Shown here one piece after another: positions 1 to 7,342 of a stretch of DNA of 64,000 bases. The DNA is from Pseudomonas antarctica. GTDB taxonomy: Bacteria > Pseudomonadota > Gammaproteobacteria > Pseudomonadales > Pseudomonadaceae. The notes under the pieces were generated by a model. That model saw nothing but the letters and a program-made list of their open reading frames with translations, had not been told where the DNA came from and did no database searches. The first letter of the stretch is position 1. Each line of letters opens with the position of its first letter. Both the position numbers and the translations under genes were made by a program. Location of the stretch: positions 16,987 through 80,986 of the forward strand of contig NZ_UYXQ01000016.1 of NCBI RefSeq assembly GCF_900624995.1, in the 5' to 3' direction.

Positions 1-225
1 GCCAAGCGCGTCACTGTCGCGCAGTTGCCGGTTACCGTTGAGCTGGGCGATGCGGACGCGATGATGCCGCAGTTGAAACTGTCGAACTTCCCAGAAGTCC
101 AACTGGTTGCGCGCATATCCCGGGCCGGTCAACCGACCACTGGCGAGTGGATCGGCCGCAGCCAACCCTTGGCCAGCACTACCACTGCCTTGCAGAAGCT
201 GACCATCGACAGTCCGGACAAGTAA
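1..225 (+). CDS. ccmI: C-terminal end of cytochrome c biogenesis protein CcmI (partial)
   Basis: The reading frame is open from the first base and ends with TAA at 223-225, giving 74 residues of a protein whose start lies outside the window. The visible part contains VELGDADAMMPQLKLSNF followed by an ARIS-AGQP-GEWIGRSQPL stretch, which I recognise as the periplasmic C-terminal domain of Pseudomonas CcmI (CycH), the part that binds apocytochrome c and hands it to the CcmF/CcmH haem-ligation complex. The rest of a ccm operon would be expected to the left. The downstream lipoprotein gene starts 15 bases after the stop in the same direction and may be its last co-transcribed gene. Confidence 0.85.
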   Translation, partial: AKRVTVAQLPVTVELGDADAMMPQLKLSNFPEVQLVARISRAGQPTTGEWIGRSQPLASTTTALQKLTIDSPDK

Positions 226-240
226 CTTGAGGAAACGCCT

Positions 241-636
241 ATGACCGCATTCGCACGCATCACCTTGCTCAGCCTGGTACTCGGCTTGAGCGCTTGTGCG
301 GTCCACCGGCCACCTCCCGCGCCCACCGGGCCGACCATCCCACCGTCGGGCCCCTCGAGCCAGCCGGGCACCCAGCCTTCCGGCCCGGCAACCCCGTCGC
401 CGAAAGCGCTGCCGAGCAAATCGCCGACCTTCGCCCCGCCACCGGGCGCCGCCAGCCACTGGGACGGCAAGATGCAGGTGTATGTACTGGAAGAACAGCC
501 CGACACCTTCTACCGCCAGCGCACTTACTACCGCTGGAGCAACGGCTGGGGCCGCTCCATCAGCCCGAACGGGCCATGGGAAGAGACCGACGTGCACGGC
601 GTGCCGCCGGGGTTGAGCAAGCAGTACGCGCAATGA
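241..636 (+). CDS. small proline-rich lipoprotein of unknown function
   Basis: A 131-residue protein preceded by a GAGGAAA ribosome-binding site. Residues 1-19 form a lipoprotein signal with lipobox LSAC, so Cys19 should be lipidated and the protein anchored in the envelope. Residues 22-70 are dominated by Pro, Ser, Thr and Gly, consistent with a flexible spacer. The C-terminal 55 residues are rich in Tyr and Trp (for example FYRQRTYYRWSNGWGRS) and probably fold. It follows ccmI closely and ends just before a strong hairpin terminator, so it is likely the last gene of the ccm transcript. I do not recognise a characterised function. Confidence 0.75.
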   Translation: MTAFARITLLSLVLGLSACAVHRPPPAPTGPTIPPSGPSSQPGTQPSGPATPSPKALPSKSPTFAPPPGAASHWDGKMQVYVLEEQPDTFYRQRTYYRWSNGWGRSISPNGPWEETDVHGVPPGLSKQYAQ

Positions 637-637
637 C

Positions 638-667
638 AAAAGGCGACCTGGATAGGTCGCCTTTTTT
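638..667 (+). terminator. rho-independent terminator after the lipoprotein gene
   Basis: Nine-base stem AGGCGACCT (641-649) pairs with AGGTCGCCT (654-662), followed by a run of T. It lies right after the stop codon at 634-636. Confidence 0.9.
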
Positions 668-710
668 GTTTTCGATGTGCACTGCTATCTCTCAAGCCCT
701 GGGAAGCCAA

Positions 711-800
711 TGTAGGCGCCGGGCTTGCCCGCGATGGCGGCCTATCAGCCAGACATTTGTTGCCTGACCCACCGCCATCGCAGGCAAGCCAGCTCCCGCA
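711..800. repeat. REP pair (REPIN-like), divergent ends
   Basis: Two inverted REP palindromes: the left one carries CGGGCTTGCCCGCGATGG and the right one CCATCGCAGGCAAGCCAGCT. They belong to the same family as the other REP elements in this window. The two are separated by about 30 bases, the usual REPIN layout. Confidence 0.8.
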
Positions 801-817
801 GAAGATCGCTTCAGCCA

Positions 818-1094
818 TTAAGCGATGGGACACTCCCGCTTCAGCGCTTGATCCACCAACAACTGCGCAATCTCAATCATCTGCACCACCGCCATCACCT
901 GTTGCGGCCAGAGCCATCCAGATGCTCGGCACAGTCGTACGCACACACGGTCGCGGATTCCAGCATCTCGCTGGCATTGCTCAAGGCCTCTTCGGTGCTG
1001 AGGCCGGGACGGACGGTGAAGATGATAGTGGGTGGAGATTGTTGGGTGTCATCCGAGGAGGATGGTGGGGGGGGTTAGGTGTGACCTTTTTCAT
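818..1094 (-). pseudogene. frameshifted DUF3077/DUF6124-like gene remnant
   Basis: Reading the minus strand from ATG at 1094 gives MKKVTPNPP, then the frame runs into a stop after 37 codons. Continuing in a second frame gives TVRPGLSTEEALSNASEM followed by LESATVCAYDCAEHLDGSG, then a stop. A third frame gives MAVVQMIEIAQLLVDQAL and ends at 818-820. These three pieces in order match the small (about 110 residue) DUF3077/DUF6124 proteins that I know as multi-copy genes in fluorescent pseudomonads. At least two frameshifts and a shortened N-terminal half make it non-functional. A Shine-Dalgarno-like AGGAG sits before the ATG. Confidence 0.75.
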
Positions 1095-1149
1095 AAGCAG
1101 GCTCCTAGAATTTAATGGAGCCGCTCCCAATCACTTCCACATGATGGGT

Positions 1150-1225
1150 GGCGACTGTACGCAGGTGGGGAAGACCTTGGATCTAGGAACCCGGCGCACC
1201 CCAAAGTGCCCCGCGCACAGCCGCC
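1150..1225. repeat. structured repeat element, copy A
   Basis: Ends form an imperfect inverted repeat: GGCGACTGTACGC at the left and GCGCACAGCCGCC at the right. Between them are GAAGACC, a GGAACCCGGC core and a short GCAC/GTGC hairpin. The same plan is seen in copies B (1431-1503) and C (1521-1598). Confidence 0.6.
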
Positions 1226-1244
1226 ATAACAAAAATAACGGCAA

Positions 1245-1276
1245 CAAAAAAGCGCCCGCTACACGCTATAGGCGCT
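1245..1276 (-). terminator. rho-independent terminator, minus strand
   Basis: AGCGCC (1251-1256) pairs with GGCGCT (1271-1276). On the minus strand the hairpin is followed by a run of T (the AAAAA at 1246-1250). No intact gene lies upstream on that strand for several hundred bases, so it may end a small RNA or belong to a decayed gene. A second perfect small hairpin, TCGCTG-CAGCGA, lies near 1315-1332. Confidence 0.6.
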
Positions 1277-1430
1277 TGTGCGTCCAGATCAAGGTCGGGC
1301 TTGCACACCCGTTCGCTGATTTTGCAGCGACCAGGGAAGGTTTACGGCGAGGTTGATCAGACGCACCCCGAAATCTGTGTAGGGCAAATCTTCACATGCA
1401 TTTGCTGGTAGCTATCACAAGATATAGGGA

Positions 1431-1503
1431 GGTGGCTGTACACAGAGTGGTAGACCGGTCATAGAAACGCGGCAGGCCGAAGCCTCCCATGCACAGCCGC
1501 CAC
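1431..1503. repeat. structured repeat element, copy B
   Basis: Outer arms GGTGGCTGTAC and GCACAGCCGCC can pair. The interior has TAGACCGGTC, TAGAAACGCGGCAGG and an AGGC-CGAA-GCCT hairpin. The positions of these blocks match copies A and C although the paired bases differ. Confidence 0.6.
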
Positions 1504-1520
1504 AAAGCAGCCTTAAAAAG

Positions 1521-1598
1521 GGTGAGCCGTACGCAGATTGGTCGACCGGGCAATGGGAAACCCGGCAGGGCTTGGCCCTCCTGCGTACGGCTCGGTCC
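1521..1598. repeat. structured repeat element, copy C, perfect outer stem
   Basis: The outer arms form a perfect 13-base inverted repeat: GAGCCGTACGCAG at 1524-1536 and CTGCGTACGGCTC at 1581-1593. Inside are two further hairpins, CCGGG/CCCGG and AGGGC-TTG-GCCCT, giving a three-way-junction fold. Core sequence GTCGACCGGG and GGAAACCCGGCAGG is shared with copy B. Confidence 0.65.
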
Positions 1599-1844
1599 AC
1601 ATAATGCAGAGCGGTTAAATGACTGGGCGTAGGGAAAGTCTTGTTCAGCGTGCGTCAGCACCAAGCCTCTCTAGCCGCGTGGTTAGCGCGGCCTTAACAA
1701 TCGGATGCCATTGATTGGTAAGTTCGCTGCTCAATGGATGCCAGAAGCATCGAAACGCATGGCCCCATCATTTTCTGCAAAAGCGGTCCAGGTGTCCGCA
1801 AGCGCTACCGAAACCTGGCATGGGTGAAATGCCCGGGTTTGGCG

Positions 1845-2165
1845 AGTGAGCTTGGAATATCAGGTTCCCATGACGACGCGACGTTGGCGCATGTTGAAGC
1901 GTCGGTGCGCTATGGCATGACCATCGCCAAATTCCCCACTACGCTTGAAGCGGCGAAGGGCTGCCAGGCGCTGAACATGAAAGTCTTGATGGTCGCGCCG
2001 AACGTGGTGCGCGGTGGGTCGCACTCGGGTAATGTGGCCGCCGCGGGCCTGACTGATCGCGGTGAAATTGCCATTGGCCTGCGCGTCGACCTGGTGCAAG
2101 CCAAGCGCCGCGCAGGGCGGCCTGTGGTGCAACAAGTATGGCGACAAGCGAAGAGGGTGTTTTGA
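1845..2165 (+). pseudogene. phnM: phnM remnant with 5' truncation and internal deletion
   Basis: The frame contains SHDDATLAHVEASVRYGM, then FPTTLEAAKGC and APNVVRGGSHSGNVAAAGL, which are signature blocks of PhnM, the diphosphatase that acts on ribose 1-methylphosphonate 5-triphosphate in the C-P lyase pathway. At about 2052 it jumps straight to TDRGEIAIGLRVDLV and the typical C-terminal RPVVQQVWRQAKRVF. Roughly 50 internal residues (the SSDYVP region) and the whole N-terminal two thirds, including the metal-binding HxH, are missing. An ATG-started frame exists from 1734, but its first 40 codons do not resemble PhnM. The stop overlaps the phnN start by one base, so the original operon junction is preserved. 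Confidence 0.8.
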
Positions 2166-2737
2166 TGGCAGGCAGGTTGATCTATCTCATCGGGCCATCG
2201 GGTTCGGGCAAGGACAGCCTGCTGGATGCCGCGCGCCCGCGCTTGGGCGAACGCGGCTGCCGCATTGTGCGCCGCGTGATTACCCGTTCGGCCGAGGCGG
2301 TGGGCGAAGCGGCCCAAGGCGTGAGCCCGGAGCAGTTCGCCGCGATGGACGCTGAGGGCGCGTTTGCCCTGAGCTGGCACGCCAATGGGTTGTCCTATGG
2401 CATTCCCAAGGCAATCGACGCGTGGCTGGCGGCGGGAGACGACGTGCTGGTCAATGGCTCTCGTGCGTATTTGGCACAGACGCGCGAGCGTTATCCCGCA
2501 TTGCTGGTGTTGTTGCTGACGGTAGATCAAGCCGTGTTGCACCAGCGCTTGGTCGCGCGTGGGCGTGAGTCCCTGGCCGATATCGAAGAGCGCCTGGCGC
2601 GCAATGCGCGGTTCACCGCTGAGCTGATTGCGGGCAGTGGTTCGGGGTTGTTTGTGCTGGACAATTCCGGCCCGCTTGAACACACCGTCGAGCGCTTGCT
2701 GTGCTGCCTTGACCATGGGCACTCGGCCTGCGCCTGA
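2165..2737 (+). CDS. phnN: ribose 1,5-bisphosphate phosphokinase PhnN
   Basis: A 190-residue P-loop kinase. GPSGSGKDSLL at residues 9-19 is the Walker A motif and the overall length and guanylate-kinase-like fold features match PhnN, which phosphorylates ribose 1,5-bisphosphate to PRPP at the end of the C-P lyase pathway. The ATG at 2165 overlaps the TGA of the phnM remnant (TGATG), the usual translational coupling in phn operons, and that fixes the start. No frameshift or stop is visible, in contrast to phnM on one side and phnP on the other. It may therefore still be functional, perhaps as a stand-alone PRPP-forming enzyme, or may simply not yet have decayed. Confidence 0.85.
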   Translation: MAGRLIYLIGPSGSGKDSLLDAARPRLGERGCRIVRRVITRSAEAVGEAAQGVSPEQFAAMDAEGAFALSWHANGLSYGIPKAIDAWLAAGDDVLVNGSRAYLAQTRERYPALLVLLLTVDQAVLHQRLVARGRESLADIEERLARNARFTAELIAGSGSGLFVLDNSGPLEHTVERLLCCLDHGHSACA

Positions 2738-3080
2738 CCTTGCTCGGCACGGGCGACGCGCGCCAAGTTCCGGTGTATGGCTGCGAGTGCGTTGCGTGCG
2801 ATCTTGCGCGCAGCGATGCAAGCCTGCGCCGCCGACCACGTTGGCCCTGTTGCAACACGAGCCGCTGGATGTGTTGGTGCTGGATTGCACCCTGCCGCCG
2901 CAGCCGCAAGCACCGCGCAATCACAATGACCTGACGCTGGCGTTACAGAGCATTGAGGACACCGGCGCGCAATTGGGCGTGCTGACGCACGTGGGGCATA
3001 CGCTGGATGCGTGGTTGTTGACTCATCAGCGCGCGTTGCCCAGGCATGTGACGGTGGCGTGGGATGGCCGGATTCTTTGA
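2728..3080 (+). pseudogene. phnP: phnP remnant with internal deletion and frameshift
   Basis: From 2728 the frame reads LRLTLLGTGDARQVPVYG followed by CECVACDLARSDASLRR, the N-terminus of PhnP, the cyclic ribose phosphate phosphodiesterase with a metallo-beta-lactamase fold. The homology then switches frame at about 2843 and continues with LALLQHEPLDVLVLDCTL, then LQSIEDTGAQLGVLTHVGHT and HVTVAWDGRIL, the PhnP C-terminus. About 100 residues between these blocks, including the HxHxDH metal site, are gone, so the product cannot be active. The usual ATG start is replaced by CTG at 2728. Confidence 0.8.
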
Positions 3081-3105
3081 ACACCGCATAACCCCATGTT
3101 GATCT

Positions 3106-3801
3106 CTATTGCCCCACGGTCTCAATTCCAAAGCGGTCTGCGATGGCTTTGCGTCCCTTGGCTGTTAACCCCAATGCCCGACTGTCCAGGTCCTGGGTCA
3201 CCCATTCACGGCGGATAACACACCGCAGAAATGCCGCGCCCAAAGCACCGGCCAGGTGCGGGCGGCGCATGCTCCAGTCCAGGCACGCACAGGCGAAACG
3301 TCGGCGTTGCGTACGTAGTGCAGCCACCTCGACGCCCAGTTCGATCATCGCTGTTTCACCGGGCACGCTGAGCTGATAAACCCCGTCGCCCATCAGCCAG
3401 CCGGCCCCGATGAAATAGTCATGCAGCTGTACCGCGAGGGTGCCTGCCATGTGGTCGTAGCAGGTGCGGGCGAATTGCAGGCGATTGGGTGTCTTTGAGA
3501 CGAACGTTTTGCTCGCAGTGCGGCTGATCACCATCAAGCCCTCGATGGCGTGTGCTACTGGCGGGCCGGCCAAGCTGTAGTAGCGATGGCGCCCCTGCGT
3601 GTGCAACTTGAGCAGCCCGTCGTCCTTTAGCCTGGCCAAGTGGGCGCTGGCGGTGGACGTGCTCACGCCGGCAACCACCGCCATCTCGGTGCTGGTACGC
3701 GCGTGGCCGTCCATCAGCGAACAGAGCATTTTCGTTCGCGCAGGCTCTGCAATCGCTCCCGCTATTTGTGAGAGCGCAGCGTCATCGTCGTGGGCGTTCA
3801 T
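3106..3801 (-). CDS. ArsR-family winged-helix transcriptional regulator
   Basis: A 231-residue protein. Residues 8-85 hold an ArsR-type winged helix: IAEPARTKMLCSLMDG, then TSTEMAVVAGVSTSTASAHL (recognition helix) and a wing with GRHRYYSLA. The ORVE of typical short ArsR repressors is extended by a C-terminal domain of about 140 residues rich in aromatic and hydrophobic residues (YDHMAGTLAVQLHDY), as in larger ArsR-like regulators with a ligand-binding tail. No ELCVCDL-type metal-binding box is seen. ATG at 3801 was chosen because the winged helix begins right after it; upstream frames add an unrelated extension. It is divergent from the P450 gene with 75 bases between the starts, so regulation of that gene is likely. 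Confidence 0.8.
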   Translation of the reverse strand: MNAHDDDAALSQIAGAIAEPARTKMLCSLMDGHARTSTEMAVVAGVSTSTASAHLARLKDDGLLKLHTQGRHRYYSLAGPPVAHAIEGLMVISRTASKTFVSKTPNRLQFARTCYDHMAGTLAVQLHDYFIGAGWLMGDGVYQLSVPGETAMIELGVEVAALRTQRRRFACACLDWSMRRPHLAGALGAAFLRCVIRREWVTQDLDSRALGLTAKGRKAIADRFGIETVGQ

Positions 3802-3876
3802 ATTTCGTTCCTGAGCGAATCGTTGCCGTGTGAGAGAGCCGATAGTAACGCTTCTTTTGTGAACAGGAAGTGCCAA

Positions 3877-4995
3877 ATGACCCCGCTGCAAGCTGCTACC
3901 CACGCTGATCCTTACGCTTACTACGCAAGCCTGAGACGCAATGCGCAGTTGGGGTTCGATGCTTCCCTTGGGCTGTGGGTCGCCAGTACGGCAAAGGCGG
4001 TCGAAGCCGTGTTGATGCATCCCGACTGTCGGGTGCGCCCGTCGCACGAGCCGGTACCTGCGGCGATCGCGAGCGGTGCGGCGGGGCAGGTATTCTCAAA
4101 GCTAATGCGCATGAACGAAGGGGTGGCGCACCGGTGCCCGAGGGCCGTGGTCGAGCCCGCGCTGGCCACTGTGGATGCGCAGCGTATTGCCGGGGTGGTA
4201 AAGCAACTCGGTGCTTGCATGCATAACCTGGACGACTGGATGTTCACGTTGCCGGTCGCGGTGGTCGGGTCTCTGCTGGGCGTGCCCGGCGATCGTTTAA
4301 GTAGCGTCGCCGATCAGACACGTACGTTTGTCGCTTGCCTTTCGCCGCTGAGCAGCACAACGCAATTGCGTTATGCCGACGCGGCTGCTGTGTACCTGCG
4401 GCAGATGGTCAGTGGTGGGCTTGAGCAGACAGATTTACTCAAGACGCTTATCGGCGGTGCCTGGGCCGACCCGGACGCACTGACCGCCAACCTGATCGGC
4501 TTGCTGTCCCAAACGTGCGAGGCGACTGCCGGGCTGATTGGCAATACGCTGGTAGCACTGGCTCGGCGGCCCGACCTGCTTGAATACCTTCAGCGCGTGC
4601 CGGCCTCGGTGAAAGCGCTGGTGGAAGAGGTTGCCCGCTACGATTCGCCGGTACAGAACACCCGGCGATTTGTGGCCGCACGCTGCTCGATTGGCCACAG
4701 CGTTTTAGAGGAAGGCGACACCGTCCTGGTGTTACTGGCTGCTGCCAATCGGGACCCCAAGGCGAACCCTGACCCGGACAGTTTGGTGCTTGAGCGCCCT
4801 CATCGGCGAATCTTCAGCTTCGGCGCGGGCAACCATCAATGCCCTGGCCAAACACTCGCGTTGGCCATCGCTTCGCAAGCGCTTCTGGCCTTACTGCGCC
4901 AGCCGAGTGTATGGGCGGGGGCTGGTCAGTGCGGGTACTGGCCGTCGCTGAATGGGCGTATCCCGCGGTTTCAACAAGACGACCTGAACCGGTGA
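3877..4995 (+). CDS. cytochrome P450 with Ala in place of the I-helix Thr
   Basis: A 372-residue soluble bacterial P450, preceded by AGGAAG seven bases before ATG 3877. The haem-binding loop FSFGAGNHQCPGQ places the axial Cys at residue 322, and the K-helix ExxR motif is E251-V-A-R254. The I-helix segment where most bacterial P450s read AGxETT is QTCEAT here: Glu215 is kept but the oxygen-activating Thr position is Ala216. P450s such as EryF also have Ala there, so activity is possible. No ferredoxin or reductase gene is adjacent, so redox partners would be encoded elsewhere. Its substrate cannot be told from the sequence. The divergent ArsR-type gene is the probable regulator. Confidence 0.88.
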   Translation: MTPLQAATHADPYAYYASLRRNAQLGFDASLGLWVASTAKAVEAVLMHPDCRVRPSHEPVPAAIASGAAGQVFSKLMRMNEGVAHRCPRAVVEPALATVDAQRIAGVVKQLGACMHNLDDWMFTLPVAVVGSLLGVPGDRLSSVADQTRTFVACLSPLSSTTQLRYADAAAVYLRQMVSGGLEQTDLLKTLIGGAWADPDALTANLIGLLSQTCEATAGLIGNTLVALARRPDLLEYLQRVPASVKALVEEVARYDSPVQNTRRFVAARCSIGHSVLEEGDTVLVLLAAANRDPKANPDPDSLVLERPHRRIFSFGAGNHQCPGQTLALAIASQALLALLRQPSVWAGAGQCGYWPSLNGRIPRFQQDDLNR

Positions 4996-5265
4996 CGCTT
5001 TTATATGAAAACGAAGTGTCGGGTTTTGTGTGCGGGCGATGTTTAAGTTGATGTGTAATTGTAGGTTTTTATGTGCGCCCCTTTCTTCTTGCGCCTATGT
5101 TTACGGGCGATGGGCGTGTTGTCGGGCGTCTTAATGTTTGAAAGTGAAATACTATCGGGTTGGCGTTAGGTGTTTCTCTGTGGGACTTTAAGGTCGCGGT
5201 TAGTTAGGGCGTCGCGGTCATGGCCTTTTGTTCAGGTTGATTATAAAGTTTTTCAAAGGATGTTT

Positions 5266-7236
5266 ATGAGAGTTGCTAATTCGTTTGTTAATCATCATGC
5301 ACCGATGTTTAATCGTGCGGTCAAAAAAGCCTCTTTCACTACCGATGAGGCCGCCAGGCAGATACTGCGAGGCGGATACCGGCATTACGATCGTAATGGC
5401 GACGGAAAAATCGAATTGTCTTTCACCCTTGACGCAGCGTTCTCTGCACAACAGAAAGCCTCGATTCGCAAAGCGCTGCAGGCCTGGCAGGAGGTGACCA
5501 ACATTGTATTCAAAGAACCCTCGGCGTCCGCGGACGGTTCAATAACAATCAAGGCGAACCCTGAAACCAGTGGTGGGAAGTCACACTTGCCTGATCTGTA
5601 TCACGCTGACATGACCACCATTATCGGAACTAAGGGCGCTTCTGATACGCCGCAAAATGGCGATTATTTTTTATTAACCGCTGTTCATGAAGTGGGGCAT
5701 GCCATTGGTCTCGGGCACCCCGGTGACTATGGTAAAGGTGTGGGCAGTTATGCCGATACGCCTTATGAGCAAGACACCAGAGCCCACAGCGTAATGAGTT
5801 ATTGGCGCGAAACCAATCAACCGGGTCATGATTTTCGGCGCCGTGAACCTTCCCTGCTTATGAAAGATGATATTGCAGCGGCGCAGCAACCCTACGGTGC
5901 CAACTTAACGACCCGGAATACGGACACCACCTATGGTTTTAACGCCACTGCCGGCGCCAGTGCCTTCAACCTTAAAGGCGCGAACGACACCGCTCTATTT
6001 TCAATCTGGGACGGTGGGGGCAATGACACGTTGGATTTTTCCGGGTTTTCCCAACACCAGAAAATCAACTTGCGCGCTGAGTCGTATTCCAGCGTTGGCG
6101 GCTTGAAGGGCAATGTTTCCATTGCCAAGGGGGTTGTCTTGGAAAACGCCATCGGCGGTCCGGGCGACGACGACATTCAGGGTAATGAGGTTGGCAACAG
6201 GCTGCGTGGCGGCGGCGGTGCGGATCAGTTGAGAGGCGGCGGCGGCGCGGATGTTTTTGTTTACGATTGGGCGAATGACTCTACGCTCGCCAGGCCAGAC
6301 AACATTGTGGATTTCGTGAGTGGGACGGACAAGATTGATCTCAGCGGCCTATTCAAAAACTACTCAATCAAGCATTTCAAGGTGGTCGAGCGTTTGACAG
6401 GGCGAGCTGGCGAGATCGTTCTCAGCCATGATCAGAACAGCGGGAACGGCAGCTTGAGCGTTGACCTGACAGGGCGTGGCAAAGCCGATCTGTTTATCAA
6501 GAGTGTGGGCGGGATTCGTGCCAGTGACGTGGTCACTGGCACTGGCGTTACGCAACTGAGCGCCGTACGCAGCCCGACACCGAATCCTGAGCGTGGCATC
6601 AACCCCCACGATACGGTCTACGGGTTCAACGCCAACACCGGTGACAGCGCCAGCAGCCTGCATGCCGGGAGCAGCGCCCCCGACTTCGCCATTCGCGACA
6701 CCGGCGGCAATGACACCCTGGACTTTTCCGGCTTCACACAGAACCAGGTCATCGACTTGCGCCATAACTCAGCCTCCAGCGTAGGCGGCTTGCGCAATAA
6801 CGTCGCCATCGCTGAAGGCGTCACGCTGGAGAATGCTATCGGCGGCTCAGGCCGAGACCGGATCATAGGCAACGCTGTGAACAACGTCATCACGGGCGGT
6901 GGCGGTGGCGATGAACTCTGGGGCGTGGGCGGTAGAAACACGTTCAAATATGCCAAGGTCAGTGATTCGAGCGCTTACGACCCTGACCGGCTCATGGATT
7001 TCACCAGTGGCGAAGACGCTATTGATCTGACAGCCCTGGCAAACGAGCTGGGAACCTCCTTGCACCTGGTTGAGAACTATACGGGGCGTATTGGCGATAC
7101 CGTCGTCACGTATGACCCACAGAGCGGCCGCTCCTTTGTGGGCGTCGACCTGCTGGGGCGGCGGTATTCGGATTTCCTGATTCAAAGCTCGCGGTTGATC
7201 AAGCCGCAGGACGTGCTCGGCCTGGCTGCCCGCTAG
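5266..7236 (+). CDS. serralysin-type zinc metalloprotease with duplicated C-terminal RTX domain
   Basis: A 656-residue secreted protease of the M10B (serralysin/AprA) family. The active site is HEVGHAIGLGH at residues 141-151 (zinc ligands His141, His145, His151; catalytic Glu142) and the Met-turn SVMSYW has Met177 with the Tyr179 ligand. The C-terminal M10 domain with GGxGxDxL calcium-binding repeats occurs twice, at residues about 220-435 and 449-652. Each copy starts with DTxYGFNA, has GGNDTLDFSGF and VLENAIGG / TLENAIGG, and ends in a DFLI- or DLFI-containing strand. Family members are usually about 480 residues with one such domain. There is no N-terminal signal peptide, as expected for type I secretion, but no exporter or inhibitor gene is nearby. 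AAAGGA at 5255-5260 supports ATG 5266 (ATG 5260 is the alternative). Confidence 0.88.
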   Translation: MRVANSFVNHHAPMFNRAVKKASFTTDEAARQILRGGYRHYDRNGDGKIELSFTLDAAFSAQQKASIRKALQAWQEVTNIVFKEPSASADGSITIKANPETSGGKSHLPDLYHADMTTIIGTKGASDTPQNGDYFLLTAVHEVGHAIGLGHPGDYGKGVGSYADTPYEQDTRAHSVMSYWRETNQPGHDFRRREPSLLMKDDIAAAQQPYGANLTTRNTDTTYGFNATAGASAFNLKGANDTALFSIWDGGGNDTLDFSGFSQHQKINLRAESYSSVGGLKGNVSIAKGVVLENAIGGPGDDDIQGNEVGNRLRGGGGADQLRGGGGADVFVYDWANDSTLARPDNIVDFVSGTDKIDLSGLFKNYSIKHFKVVERLTGRAGEIVLSHDQNSGNGSLSVDLTGRGKADLFIKSVGGIRASDVVTGTGVTQLSAVRSPTPNPERGINPHDTVYGFNANTGDSASSLHAGSSAPDFAIRDTGGNDTLDFSGFTQNQVIDLRHNSASSVGGLRNNVAIAEGVTLENAIGGSGRDRIIGNAVNNVITGGGGGDELWGVGGRNTFKYAKVSDSSAYDPDRLMDFTSGEDAIDLTALANELGTSLHLVENYTGRIGDTVVTYDPQSGRSFVGVDLLGRRYSDFLIQSSRLIKPQDVLGLAAR

Positions 7237-7269
7237 CGCTAAAAGTACCCCGGCGAGGCGCTGACAAGC

Positions 7270-7341
7270 TCACGCATTGATCAGCGCTTGGGCGTACTCG
7301 ACAAACGCCCGTGCCTTGGCACTTGCCAGCCTGCTCGTTGG
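7270..7341 (-). pseudogene. C-terminal scrap of a LysR-family regulator
   Basis: On the minus strand 23 codons read PTSRLASAKARAFVEYAQAL then INA and stop. This is the characteristic C-terminal helix of LysR-type regulators. Nothing upstream on that strand continues it; the sequence switches directly into a HicB-like remnant on the opposite strand. Confidence 0.65.
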
Positions 7342-7342
7342 G

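Noticed and set aside
757..1356. A 199-codon plus-strand frame over the DUF3077/DUF6124-like remnant
   Set aside because: The minus strand encodes the recognisable broken gene there, and the plus product is low-complexity with no family match that I know.
1734..1845. N-terminal extension of the phnM remnant as a real protein start
   Set aside because: The first 40 residues bear no resemblance to PhnM and no ribosome-binding site precedes the ATG.
5000..5265. A longer protease start at about 5170
   Set aside because: The extra 32 residues have no ribosome-binding site before them and serralysins do not carry such an N-terminal extension; AAAGGA before 5266 is a better site.
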